Assembly: GCA_020341875.1 (NCBI GenBank)
Contig: CP070839.1
Location: forward strand, 2,288,814 to 2,302,249
Direction: 5' to 3'
Source: Candidatus Zixiibacteriota bacterium
Lineage (GTDB): Bacteria > Zixibacteria > MSB-5A5 > SM1-73
DNA length: 13,436 nt
The position numbers were made by a program, and so were the translations under genes. Numbering within the stretch: the stretch's first letter is position 1; every line of letters begins with the position of its first letter. This document shows, one piece after another, positions 5,223 through 13,414 of this stretch. The notes beneath the pieces were generated by a model. The model was not told the origin of the DNA. It searched no databases and was given only the letters and a program-made list of their open reading frames with translations.

Positions 5223-5963
5223 ATGAGCCTGACTGATAAAATCGCTTTGGTGACCGGCAGTTCCCGCGGCATCGGGAGAGCCATCGCCCTGAGACTGGCG
5301 AAAGAAGGATGCTCTGTCGGGGTCAATTACCTCTCCAATGACTGGGAAGCGGGAAGGGTGGCCAAGAGCATCGAAGAGATGGGACGAAAAGCGACCACTT
5401 TTCAGGGCGACGTCTCCAACTTCGCCGACGCCCAGGAGATGGTGAAGAAAGTAAGCTCGAATTTCGGCAGAATCGACATCCTGGTCAACAACGTGGGGCC
5501 GTTTCTCTACAAGACGGTTTGGGATACGACGGTGCAGGAGTGGCATCAGATATTGAACTCGAATCTGAACTCGGTATTCTACTGCTGCAAGGCGGTGGTG
5601 CCCAATATGAGGGAACAGAAATCCGGTGTGATCATCAATGTCGGCGGGCCTAATGCCGAAAGGACCCAAGGTTACACTCGCACCTGCGCCTGTGCCGTAG
5701 CCAAGACCGGGGTGGTGGTCCTCTCAAAGAGCCTGGCAAAGGAGGAGGCCGAGTACGGGATTCGGGTCAACGTGGTCAACCCCGGGTTCATTGAAACCGA
5801 GGCCTACAACGAGGATATGAGAAAAACCATGCCCCAACAGGTCCCCATGAAAAGACTGGGAAAACCGGAGGATGTGGCCAACGCGGTCGCATTCCTGGCT
5901 TCGGATGAGGCAGGCTACATCACCGGCGCAGTACTGAACGTGCACGGTGGCCTGTGGTGCTAA
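5223..5963 (+). CDS. SDR-family protein with altered catalytic residues
   Basis: 246 residues, classical FabG-like short-chain dehydrogenase fold. The cofactor motif TGSSRGIG (11-18), the structural NNVG (89-92, usually NNAG), Asn114 and Lys161 are present. The catalytic Tyr of YxxxK is Cys157 (sequence CAVAK) and the catalytic Ser position is Gly142 (INVGGP), with a two-residue insertion between them relative to FabG. A normal SDR proton relay therefore looks broken; Tyr151 is nearby but four residues earlier than the FabG-aligned part allows. It may bind NAD(P)H without classical activity, or use another mechanism. Start is supported by GAGG a few bases upstream. It lies 33 bases after the iron-sulfur protein, likely the same operon. 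Family certain, activity unknown. Confidence 0.85.
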   Translation: MSLTDKIALVTGSSRGIGRAIALRLAKEGCSVGVNYLSNDWEAGRVAKSIEEMGRKATTFQGDVSNFADAQEMVKKVSSNFGRIDILVNNVGPFLYKTVWDTTVQEWHQILNSNLNSVFYCCKAVVPNMREQKSGVIINVGGPNAERTQGYTRTCACAVAKTGVVVLSKSLAKEEAEYGIRVNVVNPGFIETEAYNEDMRKTMPQQVPMKRLGKPEDVANAVAFLASDEAGYITGAVLNVHGGLWC

Positions 5964-6498
5964 GAACCCGGGTCGGTTGGCGAAGAGAGGCCCTGCATTT
6001 GTCCCCAAACTCCGATTTGTCGTCTGCCAAGCAACACAGGTCGATTTTACCCTCAATATGCAGAACCGTGCACACGTATAATTTATTGAGGGCCAGGGAA
6101 ATAAGTTGACGCATCTCGTTTCACCGCTCTATCACGGATTTGCGTCATTCTGTAGGTGTTTTCCTAAAGTCCACCTCTGCAACAAGAGATGTTCACGCGG
6201 AATCGATCTCTGGCCTCTGATTGAGACGACAATCTGGATCGACCGCCGCTGTCGGCGGAAAAAATGCGCCTAGACTTGATTGTGGTTTACGGGACTATTA
6301 CGGCCAAAAATGACTTGACAAAAGAGGTACGATAGGTTAAATTTAAGATGAGGGAAAGTAAGAAGGTGGGGTGGTCAGCATAGGCGGTCAACTGCCGGTT
6401 TTGGAAGACCAAAAACCAAGTGAGGTCGGTGTTAACCTGTAACTGAATTGATAAAGGCTAGTTTTTCTCTTTTCATCATTCAAGGAGGCGATTGAGAC
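5964..6498 (+). other. Non-coding region with promoter and hairpins
   Basis: 535 bases without a supported gene. It contains an inverted repeat CCCTCAATA (6050-6058) / TATTGAGGG (6084-6092), a GC-rich hairpin CCGCCG-CTGT-CGGCGG (6243-6258) followed by A residues rather than T, and the promoter at 6315-6343. The transcript leader (about 6350-6498) can fold GGTTTTGG with CCAAAAACC around AAGA. I could not match it to a riboswitch class. Confidence 0.45.
6315..6343 (+). promoter_or_regulatory. Predicted sigma70-type promoter of the secreted protein/activator unit
   Basis: Consensus TTGACA (6315-6320), a 17-base spacer and TAAATT (6338-6343). The -10 hexamer and spacing are the same as in the predicted sdh promoter. 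Transcription would start near 6350, leaving a leader of about 150 bases before the ATG at 6499. Confidence 0.65.
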
Positions 6499-6855
6499 AT
6501 GAGGTGGCTCTATTCAAGTATGCCGGGGAGCCGAACGATCTTCCTTCTCGAACGCATCCTCCTTTTTTCCGTCATCCTGAGTTTTCTGTTCGTCTTCAAC
6601 CTCAGTTTTGCGGACGATGTGACCGATCCCCCGCCGGATTGGGAACATCCGTGGGATGACGTGTGCGAGACTGGCTCGGATCAGACTCCCGATGATCCTC
6701 CCGAAATGGATACAGGCTTTATGCTGAATTTCGGGTTTGATTCGTGGATCATGATCTTCTACCAGTCGCCGGGACAGAAGGACGATGCGGCAGACGAGAG
6801 GCCTTTTGCGCCTACAGAGAAGAATCGGGGCAGATTTCTCATCTTTATCAGGTAA
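6499..6855 (+). CDS. Small secreted acidic protein of unknown function
   Basis: 118 residues. AAGGAGG lies 11 bases before the ATG. A long hydrophobic segment (about 16-37) ends in LSFADD, a plausible signal peptidase I site after Ala38, so the mature part (about 80 residues) should be exported. It is acidic and Pro/Trp-rich at first (DPPPDWEHPWDD), with one Cys, then MLNFGFDSWIMIFYQ, a hydrophobic stretch, and a basic end (KNRGRFLIFIR). An in-frame Met at residue 8 could be an alternative start. I do not recognise a family. It is 26 bases ahead of the large activator gene and probably shares its promoter, so it may be a signal, sensor or target linked to that regulator; this is inference from position. 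Confidence 0.65.
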   Translation: MRWLYSSMPGSRTIFLLERILLFSVILSFLFVFNLSFADDVTDPPPDWEHPWDDVCETGSDQTPDDPPEMDTGFMLNFGFDSWIMIFYQSPGQKDDAADERPFAPTEKNRGRFLIFIR

Positions 6856-6881
6856 GTGGGACCATTCGGGAATGATCTGAT

Positions 6882-9812
6882 ATGGAGAACCCGGACAGAC
6901 GGATTGACATTATTTCGTCTCTGGCGGCCAAGAGAGATTTCAAGTCCGCCCGGGCGGAGTTAGACAAGCTGAAGAAAGGGAATGACACCTCTTCGGCTTA
7001 CCAGGGGGAGCTATGTTATCTTGAGGGTCTGATTCTCTACGGGCAGGATCGGTACAGCCAAGCTCAAGACATGGCCCAGCAGGCGTACGAGCATTTGAAG
7101 CGCACCCTGAAGAACAGGAGAATCGGACAGGTACAGCTCCTTTTGGGTTACATCTTGATTGACACCGGCGATCTCAAGAAGGCCCAGATCGAAATCCGGG
7201 ACGCGGTAGCCTCCTTCCGCCGGGCCGGTGATGAAAAGGGAATAGCGGATGCTTACAACAAGCTGGCTCATATATTCTTCATCCGGGCAGAGTTCGAGCG
7301 TTCCATAGAATGCTTGAAGCAAGCCATCGAACACGTCAAAAAGCAAGAAGACGGAAATCTCATGATCGCCCGTCTCTCAGGCAACCTGGGCAGGGTCTAC
7401 TTGCTTATGGGAGAATGGGAGAAGGCCCAGAAGTGCTTCTATGACAGCATCAGGCAGAACGAGCGGGCGGAAAATGAGATAAGCATCTGCGCCAATTTTC
7501 TCTCGTTGGGTTATGCAGCCTTCCAACAGAGGAAGTTCAGGGAAGCTCAAGGCTTCTACGAAAAGGCTCACCGCATCATCCAAACGAAGAACCTGAAAAG
7601 GGAGCTGGCCATTTACCACGAATACAGCGCCGAATTGGCTCTTGAACTGAGAGAATATGACCAATCATACAAGCACGTCAATCAGGCCATCCAGATCGGA
7701 GAGGCCATCGCTGCTCGAAAAAGCAGTCTTGGCTGCCAGTCTTACCGACTTCTGGCACAGGCTCAACTGGCCACTCAGAGGTTGAACTTAGCCGGAGATT
7801 CCTGCCAGAGATTCTGGGAGCTTTCCGAGAATCTAAACGAGAAAGTGGAGGAAGGGATCGTTCAGCGGGTGCTGGGGCAGATTCACGCTCAGAAAAACAA
7901 CAAGAGGTTGGCCAAGGAGAACTTCAACTCGAGCATAAGTTGCCTGGAGAAGATTGGATGCAAACCAGAGCTGGCTCGCACTTATCTGGCTGCCGGAGAA
8001 GAAGCGGCGTTCGATCCCAAAGAGAGGCTGGAACTCTTGAGCAGGGCCAGAAGCTCGTTTGCCGAGCTCTTCTCCGAGGAATCTGCGGGGTTTGCCTACT
8101 ACATCGGTGCGGCCCGCCTGGCAGAGGCTCTGGCACACCTGGAGAGCCAGGACTACGACAGAGCCATCGATTGTCTTGATGAAGCTGAAACCACGTTGGG
8201 GGCGTGCGTGGGGCAGGAGCCTTCCACCGCCGGGGACAAACTGTCGAGGATCTCCGAGCTGCGCTCCAGGGTAGAGGCGACCGTGGCAGAGAAAAGCCTC
8301 TCCCTGGATAACCAGTACAGCATTTTCCGGCAATTCCTCTCCGAAATCGAATCCAGCGAGGTTTCAGAGACGCCTCCAGCAAATCAGGAGGAGGAGATCA
8401 GCCAGAGCTTGACCCTTCTGGCCAAGAAGCTTCAGGCGGACAGGGGATTCGTTATCCTTAAGAACGGCGAGGATCACTCGTCCTCTCCCATTCTGACCTT
8501 CAACCTTTCCCCTGAGGAGACAGAGCAGGCCCGCTCCGATCTGTCCGGCTTAAACGGAGGACTGGCTTCCCTGAACGAGCCGATCTTCTCCACCGCAGGC
8601 AAGATCAATCTGTTCTCCCGCAGTGACGGGGAAGTCGCAAGTCTGCTCCTGGTTCCGCTAAGGATAGGCGAGGAGATAAAAGGGGCGGTTTATCTGGACC
8701 GAAAGAAGAATGGAGCCTCCACCCAACCGTTCAGGCGGGATGAGCTCAACCTGACGGTGGCCTTTGCGGACGTAATATCCCTCAAACTGGCTGAGATGGA
8801 AAACAAGGCTCTGGGGGAGGAGAACTTAAGACTGAAGCAGCAGTTGCAGGAGAAGAGCGCCTTCTCCAACATCGTCACCCAGAGCGGCCAGATGCAGGAG
8901 ACGCTGTGGAAGCTCTCCCAGGTCAAGGACACCAATCTCTCCATACTTCTGGAGGGCGAGACCGGAACCGGCAAGGATGCGGTAGCCAAGGCCATTCATT
9001 ACAACAGCGACCGAAGAAACAAGAATTTCGTGGTGGTCAACTGCGCCGCGTTCCCCGAGACCCTCTTAGAGAATGAGCTCTTCGGTCACAAGAAGGGCGC
9101 GTATACCGGAGCCTCGCAGGATAAGAAGGGGCTTTTGGAGGAGGCGGACGGTGGAACTCTTTACTTAGACGAGATTGCGGACATCACCCCGGCCACGCAG
9201 GTGAAGCTTCTCAGGGTCCTAGAGGAGAAGGAACTCACCCGGCTGGGAGATACCAAACCGAGAAAGGTCGATATCCGGGTCATCTCGGCCACCAATCTGA
9301 AAATAAAAGAGCAAATCGAAAAAGGTCTTTTCCGCAAAGACCTGTTCTTCCGTTTGAACACCATACACGTGAGGTTGCCTGCCCTGAGGGATCGCCGGGA
9401 GGACATTCCTCTCTTGGTGAATCACTTCATAGAGATTCACGCGCCACGCCAGGAGGGCAAACTCCCCCAGCCTTCCCCGGCCATCGCGGAGCTTCTGGCC
9501 AACTATGACTGGCCCGGACATGTCCGGGAGCTGGAGAACGAGGTGAAAAGGATGGTGGCGATCAAGAACGGGGAGTCGGTGGTGGCAGCGGATATTCTGG
9601 CCGAGAAGCTGGGAATGGAAGAAGAAGAAGAGAGCGCCAAGGATCTCTCCCTGTATGAACGAGTCGCCGGTTGGGAGAGGCAGTTCATCCTCAAGGCCTT
9701 GGTTGAGAGCAACTGGGTGAAAAAGGCAGCGGCCGGAGCTCTGCGCATTCCGGAATCCTCGCTCAGATTCAAAATCAAACAGCACAAGATAAAAATACCT
9801 ACAGAAAAGTAG
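6882..9812 (+). CDS. TPR-GAF-sigma54 activator (AAA+ enhancer-binding protein, Fis-type HTH)
   Basis: 976 residues. Residues 1 to about 470 are tetratricopeptide repeats (many A/Y/G/A helical pairs such as GNLGRVYLLMGEWEKAQKCF), probably for protein binding. About 500-640 is a GAF-like sensor domain; 645-660 is a short coiled linker. About 665-900 is the sigma54-interaction AAA+ domain: Walker A GETGTGKD (692-699), the sigma54-contact loop GAYTGA (739-744, Tyr instead of the usual Phe), Walker B GGTLYLDEI (757-765), then FRKDLFFRL and LPALRDRREDIPLL. The last 45 residues form a Fis-type helix-turn-helix. It should bind upstream sites and drive open-complex formation by sigma54 polymerase. There is no receiver domain, so input comes through TPR/GAF. 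Its own ribosome binding site is weak. No convincing -24/-12 promoter was found in the window, so targets are unknown. Confidence 0.93.
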   Translation: MENPDRRIDIISSLAAKRDFKSARAELDKLKKGNDTSSAYQGELCYLEGLILYGQDRYSQAQDMAQQAYEHLKRTLKNRRIGQVQLLLGYILIDTGDLKKAQIEIRDAVASFRRAGDEKGIADAYNKLAHIFFIRAEFERSIECLKQAIEHVKKQEDGNLMIARLSGNLGRVYLLMGEWEKAQKCFYDSIRQNERAENEISICANFLSLGYAAFQQRKFREAQGFYEKAHRIIQTKNLKRELAIYHEYSAELALELREYDQSYKHVNQAIQIGEAIAARKSSLGCQSYRLLAQAQLATQRLNLAGDSCQRFWELSENLNEKVEEGIVQRVLGQIHAQKNNKRLAKENFNSSISCLEKIGCKPELARTYLAAGEEAAFDPKERLELLSRARSSFAELFSEESAGFAYYIGAARLAEALAHLESQDYDRAIDCLDEAETTLGACVGQEPSTAGDKLSRISELRSRVEATVAEKSLSLDNQYSIFRQFLSEIESSEVSETPPANQEEEISQSLTLLAKKLQADRGFVILKNGEDHSSSPILTFNLSPEETEQARSDLSGLNGGLASLNEPIFSTAGKINLFSRSDGEVASLLLVPLRIGEEIKGAVYLDRKKNGASTQPFRRDELNLTVAFADVISLKLAEMENKALGEENLRLKQQLQEKSAFSNIVTQSGQMQETLWKLSQVKDTNLSILLEGETGTGKDAVAKAIHYNSDRRNKNFVVVNCAAFPETLLENELFGHKKGAYTGASQDKKGLLEEADGGTLYLDEIADITPATQVKLLRVLEEKELTRLGDTKPRKVDIRVISATNLKIKEQIEKGLFRKDLFFRLNTIHVRLPALRDRREDIPLLVNHFIEIHAPRQEGKLPQPSPAIAELLANYDWPGHVRELENEVKRMVAIKNGESVVAADILAEKLGMEEEEESAKDLSLYERVAGWERQFILKALVESNWVKKAAAGALRIPESSLRFKIKQHKIKIPTEK

Positions 9813-9832
9813 GCTCTGCAATGCGTGATCTG

Positions 9833-9857
9833 ACGCCACCTGAGGGTGGCGTTTTTT
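9833..9857 (+). terminator. Strong intrinsic terminator after the activator gene
   Basis: Perfect 8-bp stem ACGCCACC (9833-9840) with GGTGGCGT (9845-9852), tetraloop TGAG, then six T (9852-9857). It begins 21 bases after the activator stop codon. No T run exists on the other strand, so it acts on the plus-strand transcript only. Confidence 0.9.
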
Positions 9858-10002
9858 GTATCCCTCATTTCGAAGAGGATCAAAGGGCGCTCAGATTGGC
9901 AGAAGTCCACCGCTGCTCCCGGGTTCTCGAGGAGAGGCTGTCTTCTCAAGAGGCCTCAGTGCTCAACAGAGGCATCCAACTGCAAACCGGCAGTCGTCGG
10001 AA

Positions 10003-11715
10003 TCACGCACAACCCTGTTGGGGAGCGGGACCGCCTTTGTAGAGGTAATTGATCAGATAGACAAGGTCAGCCATCTCAACTATGCAATCGGCGTTGGGGT
10101 CTCCGGCGGCCAGGGGGTCTGGAGCAGGGCCCGATTTGTAGAGATAGTTGAGCACAAAGACCACGTCTGCCAAGTCTACAACTCCATCGCCGTTGGCGTC
10201 ACCGGCCAGGTAAGTGCTCAGGGCCGCCAGCACGGCCTGATAGGCGTCGATTACGCCCCAGCCATAGGCGTTGTCGTCTCCGAAGGGGCCCAAATCCACG
10301 GCGGTGCTCATCAGGATCTGTTTGATCGAATCCACCCCCAGATCGGGGTTTGCCTGCCGCATAAGAGCCACCACTCCGGCCACATGCGGTCCTGCCATCG
10401 AGGTTCCGCTCCACCAGTACCACTCGTAACCACCTCCGGGAACGGATGAGTAAACCTGCACTCCCGGAGCCGCCACCTCCGGCTTGGTGGTTCTACCGTC
10501 GCAGTCAGAGGGACCCCGACTGCTGAAGTCGGCGATGGGATAGGGGAAATCATAGTTTGTTGCGTCCACTGCTCCTACGGAGAAATTGGTGGTGGGTGTG
10601 TTGCAGATGTTGGCCGGCGACCTGTGCGTTTGCGAACCCGGGCCCTCATTCCCGGCGGAAAAGATGCAGACCACACCCGCTGCCTCGCAGTTCTCTATGA
10701 CCGTCTGCCAGCGGTAGTCGCAATCCTGGTACCCTGACCAGTAGCTGTAGATGCCCCAGGAATTCTGAACCACATCTGGAACGTCGTCCACGGTGCTTGA
10801 GTTCCCGTCCGGGTCGGTAAACCACTGAAATGCCTCCAGAACGTCATTGTCGAATTCCGGTGTTACACTCTGATTGATTGCGTTATCCGCGATCCACTCG
10901 GCTTCCCAGGCTATACCGATAGTATCGTTGGTTCCCGCCCCCAAACCGCACATGGTCCCCATCACGTGCGTCCCGTGGCCATAATAATCGGTTGGGAAGG
11001 TATCGCCATAGCCCAGAGCATCTTTCCAGCACTCCTGCCAGGGCTCGTGAGTGCCCCTCCACCTGGCGGACAGAGCGGGATGCGCGCCGTCCACTCCCGT
11101 GTCCAGATTGGCCACCAGCCTGCCCAGCCCGGTGATGCCAAGCTCATACCATACGCTGTCGGCCTTGACCGCCCTCACTCCCGGGGGGACACCGATTCCC
11201 TTATCCGGCATAATAACCGGCCCGGTTCTGTCTCCCACCGGTTCAATCAAGCCAGCTCGGAAATTCGACTCAACGATCTCCACGTCAGGGCGAGCAGCGA
11301 TGGTCTCCAACTCGTTTATCGTCGCTTGGATCACCACCAGATTCATTATCCAGTAGGGCGTGTATCCTTTTACGGTTCCCTGGCCTATTCTCAAGTCGAG
11401 ATAGTCCAGTATGTTCCCTTGAGACCTTGAGGCGGCAGTCTTCAAGGCCGAAACCACCCTTCGGTGACGCTCCTTTCTGGTCGCTCTCTCACCTTTCAAG
11501 GCAGCGCTCAGAGATTTCACGTCGGCCTGATCAGCCATGATCACGATGGCTGATACGAACTCATCCGGTGACAAGGTGTTCAAGTACTCGGCAAAATTCC
11601 GTTCTATTTCCCCTGCTGAGACATCGGGCGTTAGAAAGAGAAGCAGACACGCCACGAAAGACAGGCTGACGGGAAGTACTCTTAGGGCTGTTACAGCATT
11701 TAGCACTTTTCTCAT
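10003..11715 (-). CDS. Secreted subtilisin-like (S8) serine protease with dockerin-like tail
   Basis: 570 residues. Signal peptide 1-34 (basic start, hydrophobic core, cut after DVSA). Residues about 36-155 look like a propeptide. The S8 catalytic domain spans about 195-495 with the triad Asp205 (NLDTGVD), His247 (GHGTHVMGT) and Ser439 (SGTSMAGPHVAG), and oxyanion Asn356 (SAGNEGP), all intact; it resembles bacillopeptidase F/subtilisin types. Residues 505-570 are two dockerin-like calcium-binding repeats starting GDANGDGVVDLADVVF and GDPNADCIVEMADLVY; the second has Cys and Glu at usual Gly/Asp positions. The tail may anchor the protein to a surface partner; no cohesin is visible here. GGGAGG lies 6 bases before the ATG, and a promoter is predicted at 11842-11869. 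Likely role: extracellular protein breakdown or processing. Confidence 0.95.
   Translation of the reverse strand: MRKVLNAVTALRVLPVSLSFVACLLLFLTPDVSAGEIERNFAEYLNTLSPDEFVSAIVIMADQADVKSLSAALKGERATRKERHRRVVSALKTAASRSQGNILDYLDLRIGQGTVKGYTPYWIMNLVVIQATINELETIAARPDVEIVESNFRAGLIEPVGDRTGPVIMPDKGIGVPPGVRAVKADSVWYELGITGLGRLVANLDTGVDGAHPALSARWRGTHEPWQECWKDALGYGDTFPTDYYGHGTHVMGTMCGLGAGTNDTIGIAWEAEWIADNAINQSVTPEFDNDVLEAFQWFTDPDGNSSTVDDVPDVVQNSWGIYSYWSGYQDCDYRWQTVIENCEAAGVVCIFSAGNEGPGSQTHRSPANICNTPTTNFSVGAVDATNYDFPYPIADFSSRGPSDCDGRTTKPEVAAPGVQVYSSVPGGGYEWYWWSGTSMAGPHVAGVVALMRQANPDLGVDSIKQILMSTAVDLGPFGDDNAYGWGVIDAYQAVLAALSTYLAGDANGDGVVDLADVVFVLNYLYKSGPAPDPLAAGDPNADCIVEMADLVYLINYLYKGGPAPQQGCA
10006..10203 (-). 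repeat. Two dockerin-like repeats in the protease tail
   Basis: About 33 codons per repeat, each a calcium-loop-like segment followed by a helix ending NYLYKxGPAP. The pair encodes residues 505-570. Dockerin repeats of this phrasing are widespread in secreted proteins of Zixibacteria-like genomes and are the best phylogenetic hint in the window. Confidence 0.75.
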
Positions 11716-11841
11716 TCCGACCCTCCCGGGATCATCGGGTTAGAAGATTCGCGTTAACTTGAATTCCTCTTCCAAGAACTGTTGGCCAGGATTTCTTCGC
11801 ATCTTGCATGGTGCTGCGCCAGGAAAGACAAGCCTATATAA

Positions 11842-11869
11842 AAGATACCAGAATCCTCGGAATTGTCAA
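11842..11869 (-). promoter_or_regulatory. Predicted promoter of the S8 protease gene
   Basis: On the minus strand, consensus TTGACA (11864-11869), 16 bases, then TATCTT (11842-11847). Transcription would start near 11835, giving a leader of about 120 bases before the ATG. The rest of the 316-base gap 11716-12031 holds nothing else I can identify; no clear terminator for accD was found in it. Confidence 0.5.
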
Positions 11870-12031
11870 GGATTTGATTCCCTGAGCGGTGACCTACTCT
11901 TCTTGGACAGGTCAAGAGCGATCGTTGCTCTTATGCTCGACCAAAACACAGACTCAGAGGGATGATCTGCCTGGCTCGCGCTGGGGGACGGTGAACCGAC
12001 GAGTTTAATCGGTCAGGGACGGGTCAAGCCA

Positions 12032-12868
12032 TTAGCTTAAGTACTGAAGGATCAGGGAGATGCTTCTCTTCAGATCCTTGCGGTGGGAGATGATGTCCAA
12101 AAAGCCGTGCTCCAAGAAGAACTCCGAGCTCTGGAAGCCGGGCGGAAGGTCCTGCTTGATGGTCTGCTGGATCACCCGGGGACCGGCAAAACCCAGAAGC
12201 GCCTTGGGCTCGGCGATGATAACGTCGCCTAAGGAGGCGTAGCTTGCCATCACCCCGGCCGTGGTGGGATTGGTCAGAACGGAGATATAGGGAATGTTCT
12301 GGTCGTAGAGCTTGGCCAAGAGCGCGGAGGTCTTAGCCATCTGCATCAGCGACAGGATCCCCTCCTGCATCCTGGCGCCACCGGAGCAGGAGACGATCAC
12401 CAAGGGAACTCTCCTTTCCAAAGATCTTTCGATGGTCCGGGCCACCTTCTCCCCCACCACCGACCCCATGCTTCCCCCGATGAATCCAAAATCCATCACC
12501 GCAAAGCTGACCTCCTTGCCGTCGATTTTGGCGATACCGGCAACGATGGCATCCCTGAGATTGACCTTCTTCTGTGAGGCCTTGATACGATCGGGATATC
12601 TCTTGGAATCCTTGAATCCCAGTGGGTCGGAGGCGGCCAGATCCGCATCGTATTCCTCCACCTCACCGTCATCCACGATCAGATTGATATAATCCTTGCT
12701 CCTGATGCGAAAATGATGATCGCACTTGGAACAGACCCAGAGATCCTTATCCAGCTCTTTTCTATATATGATCTCCCCGCAAGAATCGCATTTGACCCAC
12801 AGGCCGTCGGGGAGTTCCTTTTTTCTCTGGGGAACCAATCCCTCTTTTGCTTTCTTGAACCACTCCAT
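12032..12868 (-). CDS. accD: Acetyl-CoA carboxylase carboxyltransferase subunit beta
   Basis: 278 residues, the usual length. The N-terminus has the AccD zinc ribbon, CDSC (Cys27, Cys30) and CSKC (Cys46, Cys49). The crotonase-like carboxyltransferase domain follows with VSCSGGARMQEG, the oxyanion/CoA region, LTNPTTAGVMASYA, and GFAGPRVIQQT near the end. With AccA it moves the carboxyl group from carboxybiotin to acetyl-CoA, giving malonyl-CoA for fatty acid synthesis in the cytoplasm. AGGAAG precedes the ATG. It lies 78 bases downstream of rimI on the same strand, probably co-transcribed. Nothing in the sequence is unusual. Confidence 0.97.
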   Translation of the reverse strand: MEWFKKAKEGLVPQRKKELPDGLWVKCDSCGEIIYRKELDKDLWVCSKCDHHFRIRSKDYINLIVDDGEVEEYDADLAASDPLGFKDSKRYPDRIKASQKKVNLRDAIVAGIAKIDGKEVSFAVMDFGFIGGSMGSVVGEKVARTIERSLERRVPLVIVSCSGGARMQEGILSLMQMAKTSALLAKLYDQNIPYISVLTNPTTAGVMASYASLGDVIIAEPKALLGFAGPRVIQQTIKQDLPPGFQSSEFFLEHGFLDIISHRKDLKRSISLILQYLS

Positions 12869-12946
12869 GATTCTCTTCCTACAGCAGAGCTAAAGATCCA
12901 AAATAAGGAAACCTCTTTCGCTACTCTCAGCGGTCGAGACTCGCTC

Positions 12947-13414
12947 TTACCCACCCGCTCGAAGCTTCTTCACCATGATAATGGCGTCTTCAGCAGGGTC
13001 CCGGTAGTAACCCCTCCTTCGATGTACCTCCTCGAAACCGTGGTCGGTGTAAAGCCCTATGGCCGGCAGGTTCGACTCTCTTACGCTCAATATCAAGTTC
13101 GTGCAACCTCTCTCCTCTGCTTCCCAGAGCACTTTCTCCATCATCTTTTTGCCGATTCCCCTTCCTCTGAAATCAGGCGATACGGCGAAATTGGCTATCT
13201 CCATTTGATCTTCGATGTGCCACAAGCACATGTAGCCGAGGACGGTCTGGCCGGATTTAACCACCAACGGCACGGAAAATCGATGCTTGAGTTCTTCCTG
13301 AAAGTTCTGTTTGGCCCAGGGGTCGGAAAAACACAATTTCTCCAATCGGGCAATCTCTTCGATATCATCCTGAGTCATCCTCTGGATGCTGATATTCTCA
13401 AGTCCGGCCAACAT
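12947..13414 (-). CDS. rimI: Ribosomal protein S18-alanine N-acetyltransferase (GNAT family)
   Basis: 155 residues, typical RimI length. Features of the family in order: LEKLCFSDPW (24-33), the acetyl-CoA pyrophosphate loop RGRGIG (83-88), LILSVRESNLPAIGLYTDHGFE (107-128) with Asn115 and Tyr122, and RRGYYRDPAEDAIIM (133-147). RimI acetylates the N-terminal alanine of ribosomal protein S18. The ATG at 13414 is the first possible start, as an in-frame TGA lies four codons upstream; no clear Shine-Dalgarno is seen. An upstream gene may overlap it, since another frame stays open from the window edge to about 13402 (ending NVGRT), as happens where tsaB precedes rimI, but that is too short to call. 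Confidence 0.92.
   Translation of the reverse strand: MLAGLENISIQRMTQDDIEEIARLEKLCFSDPWAKQNFQEELKHRFSVPLVVKSGQTVLGYMCLWHIEDQMEIANFAVSPDFRGRGIGKKMMEKVLWEAEERGCTNLILSVRESNLPAIGLYTDHGFEEVHRRRGYYRDPAEDAIIMVKKLRAGG

Noticed and set aside
6243..6258. GC hairpin as a terminator
   Set aside because: On the plus strand it is followed by A residues and on the minus strand it lacks a following T run, so it does not fit an intrinsic terminator.
6360..6450. Possible riboswitch in the leader
   Set aside because: Compared by eye with the cyclic-di-GMP GEMM consensus; the conserved core segments are absent.
7833..8382. Long open frames antisense to the activator gene
   Set aside because: They are shadows of the TPR coding frame, with no ribosome binding sites and no motifs.
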